Numbered from the stretch's first letter, positions 30,601-36,830 are shown. The stretch: 64,000 nt of DNA from Nocardia sp. NRRL S-836 (GCF_001279525.1 NZ_LGDY01000117.1:9541-73540); one strand, 5' to 3'. Program-made: numbers and translations. Notes: generated from the sequence alone by a model not told the origin.

Positions 30601-33600
30601 CGAGGAGTTCGCGGACGCGAAGCCGGACGACCCCCTGCCTGGCTGGGTCGAGAAGGGCAAGCAGGGCACGGGGAACAGGGACGCCTGGTTCACCGGGACG
30701 CGGGTCGCCCTCTTCTTCCGGGAAGTGGTCACGGCACTCGGCGAGGACACCGCTTTCACAAGCGACGTCCACTCGCTCGACTTGCGGATCGACCACCAGG
30801 CGATGGTCACCGAGGTGGCGTCGAAGGCCCGCGCCGGTGCGGCGAAGTCGCTGGAGAGCATCACATCCTCCCCGATGTGGGACATCGATCCCCAGGTGGT
30901 CAAGCAGGCGGTCGTCGATGCGCTGCCCGAGTTCAAGGTGAAGATCACCAAACAGCTGAAGGACACCAAGGAGCTCGACCTCGTCCACGCGAACTACCGC
31001 GAGGAGCTCACGCGGGAGATCGCCGCCAGCGTCGAGTCCTCGGTGACGGAGGCGTTGGGGCGGGTGGAGTTCACCCGGATCGCCCGTGCCGAGGTCGACG
31101 CCTTCATGAGGAGGATCCCCGAGATCGCCCTGCAGGCGGAGATCGGTTCGCTCATCGCGACCGACCACCGTCGCAACAAGGTGGACTTCAACACGAGGAC
31201 GGCCGACCAAGCGCCCTACCTCAACAGGTACGGCAGCTGGAAGGCCGAGCACGTCAGGAACTACACGCAGCACAACGACCCCGCCGTGTTCGACCGGCAC
31301 CGCGCGATCGGTGACACCCTGAACTCGAAGATCGCCGCGGAGTACGCGAAGCGCACGGACACCTCGGCGTACAACCTGCTGCGGACGTTGATCGACGGTG
31401 TCGACGCGGGCGTCGAGGGCCCCGAGGACCCGGACGGCCTGGCGCGCAAGTTCGACGAGATCGTCAAGACGGACAGCAACAACCCGGGTCCGTACCGCAA
31501 GAGCACCAAGGCGAACCCGAACACTTTCGGCGAGCACGCGCAGATGGTGCTGAACCAGTTCCTCAAGCTGACGGAGAAGGACGACGACGACGAGCGGTTC
31601 GTGTCGCGGGAAGCCCTGGTCAAGGCGATCCTGTTCCACGACATGGAGAAGCTGAACTCCAAGAACCAGTACGGCGACGGCCAGGACCGGCACGACCGCG
31701 AGCCCGAGCACATCGGTGCGGTCAGCCAGATGAACCGGCACGAGGGCCTGTGGAGCAACGAGCGCGACTTCAGGGTCGCGCGGGCGATGGTGGACTCCGA
31801 CCCGTTCGGGTACTACCTGCGCGACAAGGGCGGGGCGAGCGCGCAGACGACCTACGAGTTCATCAGGGATCTGGCGGAGAAGACCGGGAGGCCGGACGGC
31901 GGCCGGGCGACGGCGGCCGACGTGCTCGACTTCTTCCACGAGTTCCACCAGTACTACCAGGCGGACTTCTCCTCCTACACGGCGCACGCGGTGTTCGTCC
32001 ACGAGATCAGCGACGAGGACAAGCCGGTCCAGAAGTTCGGCAGCACCGCCATCAAGGGTGTCCTCGATGCCGACGAGAAGACCGGGGAGCTGGTCCTCGT
32101 CGACAGCGGGCGCCGTTTCCTCTACACCGAGGAGAAGGAGAAGAAGTACGAGGAACTGCTCGCGTTGTTCAAGAACGCGCTGGACGCCGGCGAGGACACC
32201 ACGTCCAGGTCCGGTGACGACGGTCGCGAGCTCGGGCCGCAGGACGTCTCGTCTCCCGCGGAAGCCGAGGAACGGCCGGAGCGCGACCTGCCCGCGTTGT
32301 TCGAGCAGGTCGCCCGCGAACTGGGTTTCACCGGGACCGAGCTGGAGATGCGCCTGTACCAGCCGGCCGCAGCGGTCCTGGAGCTGGGCATCGAGAATCC
32401 GCGCCTCCGCCAAACCGACGCGTACCAGCAGGTGAAGAACAACTTCACCGGCGTGTGCGGGGAAACCTCCAAGCAGCTGCGCCACATCTACTTCGACGGC
32501 GATGTGGAGCCCGGGTTCGGCTGGCCGGCGCTGCGGGAGGCGCTGGGGGTGACCGGAGATGCCGCCATCAGGGTGCAGGGCGCCGCACACAGCTGGTTCG
32601 TCGAGAAGCGCGGCGACACCGCACACCTGTACCAGAGCTACCTCGGCAAGACGTCGCTGACGCAGTCGCTGGCCAACCCGGTCACCTTGCCCGTCGCCGA
32701 CCTGCTGAGGAAGCTCTCCGTGATCGCCGCACACAGGTCGGTCGGGACTGAGCCCCTGCCCGTCGAGGCGGAGCTCTTCGGTGGCGTCGGATTCGACACC
32801 AGGGACTTCGTCGAGGAGAAGCGCCTCCAGGTCGAGGTGACCCAGGAGCTCGCCGAGCCGCACCACCGGCGTGACCGGCTGCTCGACCTGCTGAAGGAGA
32901 ACTCCGCGGGTTGGGACGAGCTGCGCCAGGGCGGAGAACGGAGCATGGGGCAGTGGATCGCTCGCCGCCACCCCGGACTCCACGTCGCCGAGCCGGTCCC
33001 GGCCGCCGGTGCTGTGCGCGGATCCGCGGACGGCGTCACCCAGCCGTCGCTCCCGGCGAACGGGACCGAGCGGGCGACGCGGCACGAACCGGCGCTGGTG
33101 GCCACCGGACAGGTCGAGTCCGGTGCGGTGCTCCGGCCGGCGAACCTGGCGGACGACCTGCTGCCGGGGGTGCCCACCATGCCGGACACGGTGACCGTGG
33201 TGCTGCACGGTTCACCGGAGGGTCTCCGGCTCGGCAACCGGCTGGTGTACGCCGCGGAGCTCGCCGAGCACATCAGGGAAGTCGACGGCTGGTCCTTCGA
33301 GACGTCGTCGGTGCTGCTGGTGGTGTGCGACGAAGCGGGAGGCGGCACGTCGACGGCCGAGCAGCTCGCGATCGAGCTGGACCGGCCCGTGGTGGCGTCG
33401 GAGTCGGCCGTGTGGACCGCGGGTCCCGCCGGAGTCGGCACGGGTCAGCCGTTCGCGATGGCGTCCTCGCCGTTGCGGTTCGGCCCGGACGGCAGGCCGT
33501 TGGTGCCGAGGATCCCGCCGGACGGGCAGATGGTGCGCTTCACGCCGACCGACGATGGGGTGCAGCGGGAGGCTCTGGGGCCGCTGTACCCGGTGGGAGC

Positions 33601-35590
33601 GGACTACGACCCCTCGGTGGAGACGACGGCCTGGGCGGGGCCCAGGGTGACCGGCGAGGAGGAGGAACTGCTCAGCTCGCACCTGCAGGCGGAGCTCGGC
33701 CCGCTGATGGCGCACGTGGCGGAGGCCGCGGAGGCCGGGGCCGGCCACGAGCGGAACATCACGCTGCGGGTCAACTCCTACCCCGGTGCGTTGAACTTCG
33801 TGCGCCGCGTCGGTGAGGTGAACACCGGACACGCGTGGGTGGAGATCGTCCTGCCGAACGGGAGGTCGGTGGCGCTCGGGTTCGGGCCCGCCACCCAGCA
33901 GGGTGTGCTGGTGCCCGGCGGTGTCCGGGTCGAGAACCACCCGGGGTTCCTCGGCATCGGCATGCGGGAGGAGCAGATCAGCGCGGACGAGCTGGACGCC
34001 GTGCTGCGGTACGCGTGGGACAACGCCACGCACACCTACAACCTGGCCACGTTCAACTGCACGACCTTCGCCGCCGGGGTGTTCCGCGCGGCCACCGGTC
34101 AGTCGCTGTCGACCGGGGTGGCGATCGACGGACCCACGAGCGCCTACCTGGCGAGCCCCGGTCCGCGGGCGTGGGCGGCCGCTGCCGGTGCTGATCGCAC
34201 GGGGGCCACGATGGTCGGGCACCACGCCATCAGGCAGAGCGATTTCGGCAACGGCGCGGTCAGCGAGAGCATCGTGCTGGCCGGTGACGCGCAGCGCCCG
34301 GTGCGCTCGGACGCGGAACTGGACGAGCTGCTGGACGTGCTGGAGACGAACGGCGGTGTGGACGAGCTCCAGGTCGTGCACGACCGCGTCGGTCCGGTCC
34401 CGGCCGAGTTCTACGGGTACCTGGAGGACCTGATCGCGTTCCTGCCGCCCGCGGACTCCTACCGGATCACGGCCGACCGGGTCGCGCACGGAACCGGCGC
34501 ACAGCGGTTGCAGGAGCTGGCGGACCGGCTCGCGGTGTACATCCACGCCCCGGACGGTGACGTGCGGCCCGGACACGACATGCGCACCGGGCAGAGGATC
34601 CTGGAGGTCGGACCGACATCGGACGGACCGGGCAGGTGGAAGTACTTCAGCCCGGGAACGGCACCGCTGACGGCCGGCTACCGGCATCCGGCGCTGGCCT
34701 GGGAAGCGGCGGTGTCGCTCACCCTGCCGAAGTCCGCCGACCCGGACCTGGTGGTGCAGCGGGTGCCCGCCGGTGTCCACATCGGACCGGCCAGGCCGGC
34801 CGAGGTCGTCACCGAGATCCCCGCCGACCCGTACCGGCCGGTCCTGGTCGTCGGCCGGGCCGACGCCGACCAGGAGCAGGTTGCCCGGATGCTCCGCGGC
34901 ATGGAGGCGCAGACCGCGTCGCTGAACCAGGGGGTCAGGTTCCGCGTGCGGGTCGTGCCGGGTGCCGCGGACTGGGCACCGGGCGCTGCCAGGGCGCTGG
35001 CGAACCGCCTCGGTCGCGCGGTCGAGACGCAAGCCGGCGTGGTCACCCGCGGTGCCGACGGGCAGCTGGGCGTCGCGGTGCTGGACGCGGCCGGCCGCTC
35101 CGCGTGGACGCCGTTGATCTCCGATTTCGAGGTGCACCCGGACCGCTCCGGCCGGCCGCCCGAGATCGGTGCTCCGACCGTGCAGCTCCCGGCGTTGCAG
35201 GGAGACGGCTTGATCCGGTCGCTGCGGGGCGCGCGGAGCACGCTGGTGCAGTTCACCCAGTCGGGGTTGTGGGTGCGCGGCCGCGGTTCAGAACCCGACG
35301 ACCACGTGGTCCTCAACCTGACCGCCGACCGCGACGGGATGACGATCGTGCTCGGTGCGGCGGACACCGCCGTCTCCCGCGACGAGTACAACGCGCTGGC
35401 GGCCCTGCTGGAGACGGTGCCGGCGGCCAACCTCGGCAGGCCGAGGGTGGTGCTGGCGGGATGGGTCGACCCGGCGGTGGCACGCGGGCAGTTCGAACGG
35501 GGACGCGTGCCGCTCGACAGGGTGTGGCTGCTGGACGAGCACGGGTCGCTGCGGTCGTTGCACCGGAGCGAACAACAGGACGTGGAGTGA
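15659..35590 (+). CDS. Giant multi-domain T7SS-associated polymorphic toxin-like protein (6,643 aa)
   Basis: GTG start with ribosome site gaggaaac. Residues 1-480 are helical with Gly-rich hydrophobic stretches, like the N-terminal domain of CpnT-type toxins, followed by a Pro/Lys/Thr linker (480-690). Then, in order: a beta-rich module with metallopeptidase motif HEVLHYLGAPDE (1052-1063); two coiled-coil modules (about 1745-2200); an edema-factor-like cyclase (2280-2495; K2339/K2341, D2430/D2432, H2466); a second metallopeptidase motif HELGHFLGLYDE (3241-3252); an ADP-ribosyltransferase (about 3365-3505; R3418, E3476-R-E3478); a caspase-like unit (H3807, C3850); an OmpA-like segment (about 3995-4105); a second caspase-like unit with N4203/S4246 in place of His/Cys; an unrecognised 500-residue stretch; an HD-type domain (H5293, H5327-D5328, D5379); a Cys-His unit (C5600, H5644); a third His-Cys unit (H5850, C5890); and an NlpC/LRAT-like unit (H6058, C6134). 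The architecture recalls actinomycete 'lonely Cys domain' giants. It is likely exported by the adjacent T7SS and cut into parts; export and targets are inferred. Confidence 0.85.
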   Translation: MPIKVDRGDFGDLPPWARTLLEVLGVSWPAANQHKFRRLADEYDLVTRQLTKLPDEVENVARGIDRNLGMPGASEGFRSSMSSLVGGDSSVVDKMIATSNGIGENLRTMARQTEYAKFSALGQLFLLAYEVAMEYAMAAFTGGASLANLTWQYAATRNYLTILFKMLVRAIVFEVSIGTSGGMIIDAVVQRIQQEKDEWDHETTKSTLISSLIGGVIGGGVGELGENLGRKLGGLLGKDFGKIATDDLLRSVKDMKLPGGISDEMSDRWLNDVGRLLTDRAGTQLRDPDWAFTRQLTQNFTRDVADRFETAFGDSLGKDVARELGETYARSFAENWSRHGLTDPDLFKNELRSVLAPHADGLGDNVARTLTDDLPDVLLRNVNDHLGGNRTAEAVAFGTTFLFEGASGSMTQPILDGISGESTSAEEYAMGFVAGVIGGAVSERLEGIGEMGLDAAVTSMKDKLGNVFGHMPDLAGPTGATVAPPAFSDSAPPPAYNPAGTETKPTPDGKAPTDGKVPADGKVPADGRPAPDSKTTPPADQKSPSESRPSPTENKSTSDSKAGVPAKGGEGQKTVGGGTTPESKPATGSTPPPVKTVSSAQPPVAAQPAETSDTTATTGASETTRVPEAVSTVSGDGESQYLDVDGDSRDSAPSPAPVRTASGEPEAGPVTGQDPVSGEEAAAAPPVTAAVWQDDRLADDSEVDETELQYLDVGPVRRPDVPHAVRPALEQLHDDLVQALPGVNPENLAEIENAAADVLAARDVLTATSASSSLRGKTFTVRTPRGARQVEVRPSRGPEAEPAPAVEQDLRFTVTVLGQGTTASRSDDERLRTRPAPLRTVAADGPAEQPTTAAEVPGTSTQAAVRGNGAPPPLTPPTPESHRGKDVSTDESWRHDPARTADWFAPSDPVAPEAWQDRRAHAHVRVVNTAVADVMTRSALTKIESYTGLIRYDLRRIEVAQHRFVQDYTIKVHLRSGSGVEPGAAEQVARNATAGVSSLLNRGFRLPSGDQFHVSLEFTTDPAEAHTSVEVAAGATDQLHWNPAASPEELAHEVLHYLGAPDEHQDSLRVFQRHATSSGVHLDDGGMMGDDLHGSEPGLRPRHLWLVERTAHSQVMVPDTRLEPPGPATVPPPPGWTPSASTAPDTQPAQPWSDGEVEGAARPTPASTMPGVFPTGESVHAGLRPPQAHRPNLDGVGLVESVLRSAAFQRTPVPHAAPVVGSDAVKSTVDRILADVRQNPQNHDHAGLNPNALSAWVASRVDADTLAKFHLDLEPDPGAPSTDAKVRQWRDNLANDLANGSSRRWDVVNAGLDANGMTAGDVEVLDHVTRSVKENGAMPTSADLIAKGVETPSWNDSQVGRHLPDTVARALDVQLVVENDGVQIFHGSPFSPRVRISSHNGTFSALGGTTPQEVRTGFDAWLSARSAEEVNQVVVDLGRGGQNPELLAVAQNMLLVKRATEHPGGPQGYLKDLLDQRVKLEQRIEDTRSRSTWKPEVLRFKTDRENEARIAEDVKRDIDLLGNIDSQIGTLQAAPAIGLIHALETRVGGPTADGLPTLGQDARRQLEEHVAAQIAAAGNAGFDTTRMEDLRTRLLNETDARTAMAQISRNGLEGLTTQVGKAEQILRDYRAGKDDHTGFNGLMNRLFGSGEDYRDFDFTGQIADAEALVKQSRLHLEIANDPAYRNRVEKALNVHAIQQRLDGLLQRGEAAKARNEEREAAARAQARQEQDARDAQLRREVQEHTAFKASLFGKSDAELRDLAEQYHDDGDRSFEIEQMLRNQEIARKEGGVGRHLQDLQGDIQRIQSQINDLKHISDALPDAFKTELMRTEQAQRRREQENLRTEGMRLTTELRSLQHDRNDALTAYALNLPSDPDAPGWRQVSPQDVENLERHVADLVDNARAAGQPTPELEALYERIQRIRLLDTGEVQPHRPDDAAAPALSEADGEAAGEVQPEQSQPDAQAAGRQDPQAAVPERPRGPFMQDPASRPAVPDVDLVVPGGFGPLKEGTPPQAFAASLYGLDIATLREMRQDPSYGGNRERVAAIQHALDISRHAIGGPQAYDALLRSARQGLADAEAANGRWEASNLVSDALKTASMLHEQEVRREQARRDIQWHRKRVEQLTNDREASLTAYALQQPADPDSYGWRQFGDADITAVRNHLDQQIRHARAGGHDIAHLEALRNFTREVQEARQRTGVDTRTVGPDAATDVRTRPAPPAPGTPRGGSETRPTPVVDGPDLGKPFGHGLFEALEQGVTLAPRPPHLRDGEWTSPAPADGLPLTREQISDELGIPVENQRRLQWLADWLNVVLDVRPTNPDSVRWLENGAVPKPKDIKAKSISAVDVHLGAARDDIGLVGFFDPTLPADLAELSESDQRKVTARFHNRREEFTVLADEMAELERQGRYQVRGGVVRAWSDGEFKPVTGDHDIFHIRHIDDGEPLDEADYNAVLDMLLRRGTGVQHGAHLYWTPEGAFQHKIFTDIVRRHQADAEDAEPLVRFDPGQPPRLVYADPLPDNAPAAVPTEPAGERLGSAQDLVAGAEADLRNGGGDDPQRLGDELAGRRTRSASGRPRLFGGAEQDMVSVLDLPPFLAQGTALGSARVTRVGGTAAVRGELGRLLPGAGADRLDAIERALRDDVESALSGQHFAVLDGQRWRDVEVRAQVRGGKITTQPGTAGASHSAELDVEFTVRLDGDLTDHPVDGRILAEVPADLIGLTPPASAGGTPDPDAASVLQHPEAVAGASAHLRTAAAPRFPAEADAAAPPRRDSPLRFPDLLGAYHRDTAGLDRLRLSDAEFRTAVAEFSHLVGAGDLVPRTPELGDARALLDAALAETSDRELSRQVRAFANDALLLSSLVPVRNGAELRLLTTDRLRDALTGVAGVLHRGGNPFTDEASPWMGVGHRRTDPLPVRLVELGLLDVPPAVRVAVRQDPVFQDLLAKPDVLADVLFAVPATTEDAVEQAFVTAVEARTGASPASILSRLAHGTTDELAAELKNADTGWRQEHDVDPDAARDLAARWTRAMRDHTGSDGAQQAALLLLNAPAPTDPEVLRQVGGTPRPTARPAGDWAPDSARREWWRAADPAVAPDHRIANPVSLRDIGEEHRTGPATVVSSEDSGFTRARRPWRGTIGYDLRPIEVTREDGSTVPVRLHTVRLQLEHAGRAQPDLTEYGNRVRAAADRYFNQGYRLPTGEQLLVDVELTDRPDAHGTVHVTDPGTLVDQTRWPADATDVQLAHELGHFLGLYDEYFVRGDEAPVFQHRDGAGRVATGAGLMTATASSSADVVLEPRNLQLLRDRADALVGADPRPAPRPARADRPGPGFLATDQDVRDFRADPEMAFYLDQAATIRSEHPHLASTGEAELAAVYAYTHSYSGKIEEHLRNGAHPDLAPLTRLLSSAITRIPTRYTGTVTRTMNAVPEGTFVVGERYTDHGIFRGSQGGPTIGEPRPVIVTALVHDGAVIMSASRFGSEREVVLPPLTEFDVIDVREDGGKKRVTLRQAEPTPTRITPPFTQPIGQLTTRTDFGDRMDDEAALRHLVADAAEKPSALSTGDTRAFPVARERVVRQLGFQKPVEHPEHPGEPAVVEFVAWRSAAQLDAYVREQLVTEHAGLLGGSGEGNVSFVVTTGKARLVDRPGTGSVPMLPPGTTLRVTSVDRADDWTGRTTVHLTDARDADVATAALDAPRPPRMPSEDTEQAGAVAEAGEQPMTAEEPHGSTVETSAALSVFDVLVPTTAAPAAEGALAQEISDLATSVLDNAEHFGKQTGVWLVDPAVDALTLERQRSAVLGLVADRRFFTVVAHAGQDGEPRFAGRPITAQVMSALLVRLHDRGVWSPGKPLRFVSCGLGSTNAFSYVPAVLRAVHVARGVRAEAYAASTSVWSVPDRRNPAGPAALVVAGQVGFLASGAPAITGDGSWLHFRIDAAGEVAAPTRHSAHLRSGSGTPVFTELSGIGVLLPRSAGLIKESDPDAVPFGPHPVRPGGEVVASTQVRFSSGATVTELTTVLAPLVARAVELHGNGRDVDVRVEGRLGNNPVHSRALQQGRARVQAVVDHLRAELDVRRGETVDVGGPEPAGPGRRVLERPGTREFRTRRTVDVSVVDHGELVDGTGSISISGSVAEDTSSLEAEAASSVDGAASSVDDVTELAVLVLDGTEPIGDGDGVWLVDPAEDQDATARQRAAVRDLAADRRFFTVAVNATVNGELQFAGRQITPEVMTAVLVQLHKWGEWSPGRPLRFASSGLGTGHSAGYVPAVLRGLHAELGVRAEAYAADTAVWSMPDRRNPSAKATLVVAKQVGVRGNGTPAVTDDGHWLHYAFAADSSDVAAPTSHRAHVTGATESPSYTELIGISVLNKPSARLIKESIPDAIPFSAPLRLEEAGDHVVNGRPVRDVRRGSVVPRQVFNDQQRAQLGRQGVKVIVVSNDTPVGNALDAIRTSLPTEAPREHARIAGELDAFKTGDRVAVDLHAIGSAAGIQIHVLHQNGSWTSHGPVTGRPVHIVASEVDGVPQYLATEVDVQIGRAGIRYPGPTTQTWGNDKHLAHRGLFEVETIAGEHFVRLYTAVANPAAIGSKHKDVRQDDNGDVTLTSGDAPEFWVNAGRPLRAIQWVAKYQREWAHNPEMKPVLRSYLLPLENYYALTDNTKIEGDPVATAAGDLTTNVDQTADVNQFGVRGRDWKSLLRDVRPGSLVTYASDRSAGYPLQEWAGRQEHLSDLYTRLGIPVDFDPVALGHRNDPWFEWSKGQNETEWRFSGFRNKPEVLRQLAIDLRSHLVMWTRDDPNPENRAAAPLADPAFDSIPGQARTGTRKELTEAQKVAGLNRFINTCGPPSQNLDQINRVVEASVTTILDRTVAPGTVIPLGKGQPIKVIKDAMNASLDRVKKDITNAINLAVRSPEAKGSPEPVDEAGLKYLIANGGPRGSFADAVLADVMVSAAMSTAVDPRFAMIAKAGGAGEPVPGLEPLVREGLKRVALRKFEEFADAKPDDPLPGWVEKGKQGTGNRDAWFTGTRVALFFREVVTALGEDTAFTSDVHSLDLRIDHQAMVTEVASKARAGAAKSLESITSSPMWDIDPQVVKQAVVDALPEFKVKITKQLKDTKELDLVHANYREELTREIAASVESSVTEALGRVEFTRIARAEVDAFMRRIPEIALQAEIGSLIATDHRRNKVDFNTRTADQAPYLNRYGSWKAEHVRNYTQHNDPAVFDRHRAIGDTLNSKIAAEYAKRTDTSAYNLLRTLIDGVDAGVEGPEDPDGLARKFDEIVKTDSNNPGPYRKSTKANPNTFGEHAQMVLNQFLKLTEKDDDDERFVSREALVKAILFHDMEKLNSKNQYGDGQDRHDREPEHIGAVSQMNRHEGLWSNERDFRVARAMVDSDPFGYYLRDKGGASAQTTYEFIRDLAEKTGRPDGGRATAADVLDFFHEFHQYYQADFSSYTAHAVFVHEISDEDKPVQKFGSTAIKGVLDADEKTGELVLVDSGRRFLYTEEKEKKYEELLALFKNALDAGEDTTSRSGDDGRELGPQDVSSPAEAEERPERDLPALFEQVARELGFTGTELEMRLYQPAAAVLELGIENPRLRQTDAYQQVKNNFTGVCGETSKQLRHIYFDGDVEPGFGWPALREALGVTGDAAIRVQGAAHSWFVEKRGDTAHLYQSYLGKTSLTQSLANPVTLPVADLLRKLSVIAAHRSVGTEPLPVEAELFGGVGFDTRDFVEEKRLQVEVTQELAEPHHRRDRLLDLLKENSAGWDELRQGGERSMGQWIARRHPGLHVAEPVPAAGAVRGSADGVTQPSLPANGTERATRHEPALVATGQVESGAVLRPANLADDLLPGVPTMPDTVTVVLHGSPEGLRLGNRLVYAAELAEHIREVDGWSFETSSVLLVVCDEAGGGTSTAEQLAIELDRPVVASESAVWTAGPAGVGTGQPFAMASSPLRFGPDGRPLVPRIPPDGQMVRFTPTDDGVQREALGPLYPVGADYDPSVETTAWAGPRVTGEEEELLSSHLQAELGPLMAHVAEAAEAGAGHERNITLRVNSYPGALNFVRRVGEVNTGHAWVEIVLPNGRSVALGFGPATQQGVLVPGGVRVENHPGFLGIGMREEQISADELDAVLRYAWDNATHTYNLATFNCTTFAAGVFRAATGQSLSTGVAIDGPTSAYLASPGPRAWAAAAGADRTGATMVGHHAIRQSDFGNGAVSESIVLAGDAQRPVRSDAELDELLDVLETNGGVDELQVVHDRVGPVPAEFYGYLEDLIAFLPPADSYRITADRVAHGTGAQRLQELADRLAVYIHAPDGDVRPGHDMRTGQRILEVGPTSDGPGRWKYFSPGTAPLTAGYRHPALAWEAAVSLTLPKSADPDLVVQRVPAGVHIGPARPAEVVTEIPADPYRPVLVVGRADADQEQVARMLRGMEAQTASLNQGVRFRVRVVPGAADWAPGAARALANRLGRAVETQAGVVTRGADGQLGVAVLDAAGRSAWTPLISDFEVHPDRSGRPPEIGAPTVQLPALQGDGLIRSLRGARSTLVQFTQSGLWVRGRGSEPDDHVVLNLTADRDGMTIVLGAADTAVSRDEYNALAALLETVPAANLGRPRVVLAGWVDPAVARGQFERGRVPLDRVWLLDEHGSLRSLHRSEQQDVE
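20890..22250 (+). repeat. Duplicated coiled-coil module inside the giant gene
   Basis: Two diverged protein repeats: about 20890-21440 begins FKASLFGKS and ends in an LEALYERI-type helix, and about 21700-22250 begins FAASLYGLD and ends in LEALRNF. Both contain a long charged coiled coil and the internal signature LTAYAL, then PxDPDxxGWRQ. They are probably a spacer or stalk unit copied once. Confidence 0.75.
26960..28790 (+). repeat. Duplicated caspase-like module, second copy catalytically dead
   Basis: Copy 1 (about 26960-27600) and copy 2 (about 28140-28790) align over some 210 residues. Shared anchors are GVWLVDPA, RRFFTV, LRFxSxGLG, AEAYAAxT and LIKESxPDAxPF. The 43-residue spacing between the two putative catalytic positions is identical. 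Copy 1 has His3807 and Cys3850; copy 2 has Asn4203 and Ser4246. An OmpA-like segment separates the two. Confidence 0.8.
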
Positions 35591-36291
35591 TGAGAGTGGA
35601 CGCGGACGGGCTCGACGACGCGGTCATCGGTGCCGTCGCCGACGGTGGGGCACTGGGCGTGTGGCGGTCGTGGGACACCACGCTGTCACCCCCGGGCCGC
35701 GCCTACCTGGTGGAGCTGGCGCCGGGCGCCGCCGACGTGCTCACGCGCGTGCGGTACGCGCTCACGCTCGCGGGGTTGCCGGAGCATCCGGTGACGGCGT
35801 TCGGCGCGGGCACCGGGTTCACCGCCGAGCACTCCCGGTTGCTCGCCGGGGGTGTGCTGCTGTGGGCACGCACCCCGGCGCCGGAGGTGAGGGTCGCCAG
35901 GGTGTTCGACAGCGTGGACCCGGTGGCGGGCCCCGCGTTCGCGCCGGACCACCCGCGGCTGCACGGGGCGGAACGGGACCGCGTGCTCGGCCACCTGCGC
36001 GCCGGAACCGTGCTGCTGGGCTCAGCGTCCACAATGGACGACATCGTCGACGGCACGCGCGGGGTGGTGCCGGGCAGCTTCCGCACCGACGGCACGTGGG
36101 TGTGGACCGACACCGTCACCCACTACCTCGAACGGCACGGGCTGGCACCGGACGACGAGCTCCTCGCGCACCTCAGCGCCCGGCCCCACCCGGTGGACGT
36201 CCCGGTGGTCGACGCCTACCGGGTGCTGGCCGCGCTGTCCGCACCGGTCGGTTCTGCCGCCCCTCCTGCCTGGTGGTCGCCCGGCCGGTGA
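35590..36291 (+). CDS. Hypothetical protein downstream of the giant toxin gene (paralogue A)
   Basis: 233 residues. The ATG overlaps the stop codon of the giant gene by one base (TGATG), so it is translationally coupled to it. I do not recognise a family. The C-terminal half (about 100-200) contains FRTDGTWVWTDTV and HGLAPDDELLAHL, which recur almost unchanged in the next gene. There is no signal peptide and no membrane helix, so it probably stays in the cytosol. Coupling to the toxin makes an immunity, chaperone or targeting role plausible, but that is inference. Confidence 0.78.
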   Translation: MRVDADGLDDAVIGAVADGGALGVWRSWDTTLSPPGRAYLVELAPGAADVLTRVRYALTLAGLPEHPVTAFGAGTGFTAEHSRLLAGGVLLWARTPAPEVRVARVFDSVDPVAGPAFAPDHPRLHGAERDRVLGHLRAGTVLLGSASTMDDIVDGTRGVVPGSFRTDGTWVWTDTVTHYLERHGLAPDDELLAHLSARPHPVDVPVVDAYRVLAALSAPVGSAAPPAWWSPGR

Positions 36292-36333
36292 GGTGGACTT
36301 GGCGCCGACCGACCGCGCGACCGGAGGAGATCG

Positions 36334-36759
36334 GTGACCGCACCGGAGGAGTTCACGCTGGCCAGGGTGTTCGACGTGGTCGACCGGGAGACCGGGCCGG
36401 GCTTCGCCCCCGAGCACCCGCTCGTCGGCGACCGCGACGAGTGGCAGGCGCTGCTCGACTACCTGGAGAGCGGCACGCCCGTCCTCGTCACGCCGACGTT
36501 GCTGGACGACGTCGTCGACCCGGCGCGCACCGCCGTGGTGCCCGCCGGCTTCCGCACCGACGGCACGTGGGTGTGGACCGACACCGTCGCCTACTACCTG
36601 CGGTACCACGGTCTGGCGCCGGAGGAGCGGTTGCTCGCGCACCTGCGGGAGCAGGACCGGACCGCGGCGCCGGTGGACGCGGACACCACCCGGCGCGCCC
36701 TCGGGTTCGTGCTGCGGGCGGCGGCCGGGGACCGCAGCCCGGTGCGCAAGACGGTCTGA
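36334..36759 (+). CDS. Hypothetical protein, short paralogue of the preceding gene (paralogue B)
   Basis: 141 residues from a GTG with ribosome site ggaggag. It corresponds to the C-terminal two thirds of the preceding protein: the opening ARVFDVVDxxxGPGFAPEHP matches ARVFDSVDPVAGPAFAPDHP, and it shares FRTDGTWVWTDTV and HGLAPEERLLAHL. The N-terminal third of paralogue A is absent. It is likely a tandem duplicate kept with the toxin gene; function unknown. Confidence 0.75.
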   Translation: MTAPEEFTLARVFDVVDRETGPGFAPEHPLVGDRDEWQALLDYLESGTPVLVTPTLLDDVVDPARTAVVPAGFRTDGTWVWTDTVAYYLRYHGLAPEERLLAHLREQDRTAAPVDADTTRRALGFVLRAAAGDRSPVRKTV

Positions 36760-36830
36760 GGCGACGGCGCCGGGCCGGAGCCCGGACGGGGGACACGTTC
36801 GTGCTCCGGCACCTCGGAGGGCCGTGACTT

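Noticed and set aside
24593..33208. Very long open frame on the minus strand opposite the giant gene
   Set aside because: Its sequence is Arg/His/Pro-rich without domains and mirrors the codon bias of the plus-strand gene, which has clear enzyme motifs throughout. Similar antisense frames over the megasynthase (41848-44817, 45031-48519) and eccC (plus strand 1226-5380) are rejected for the same reason.
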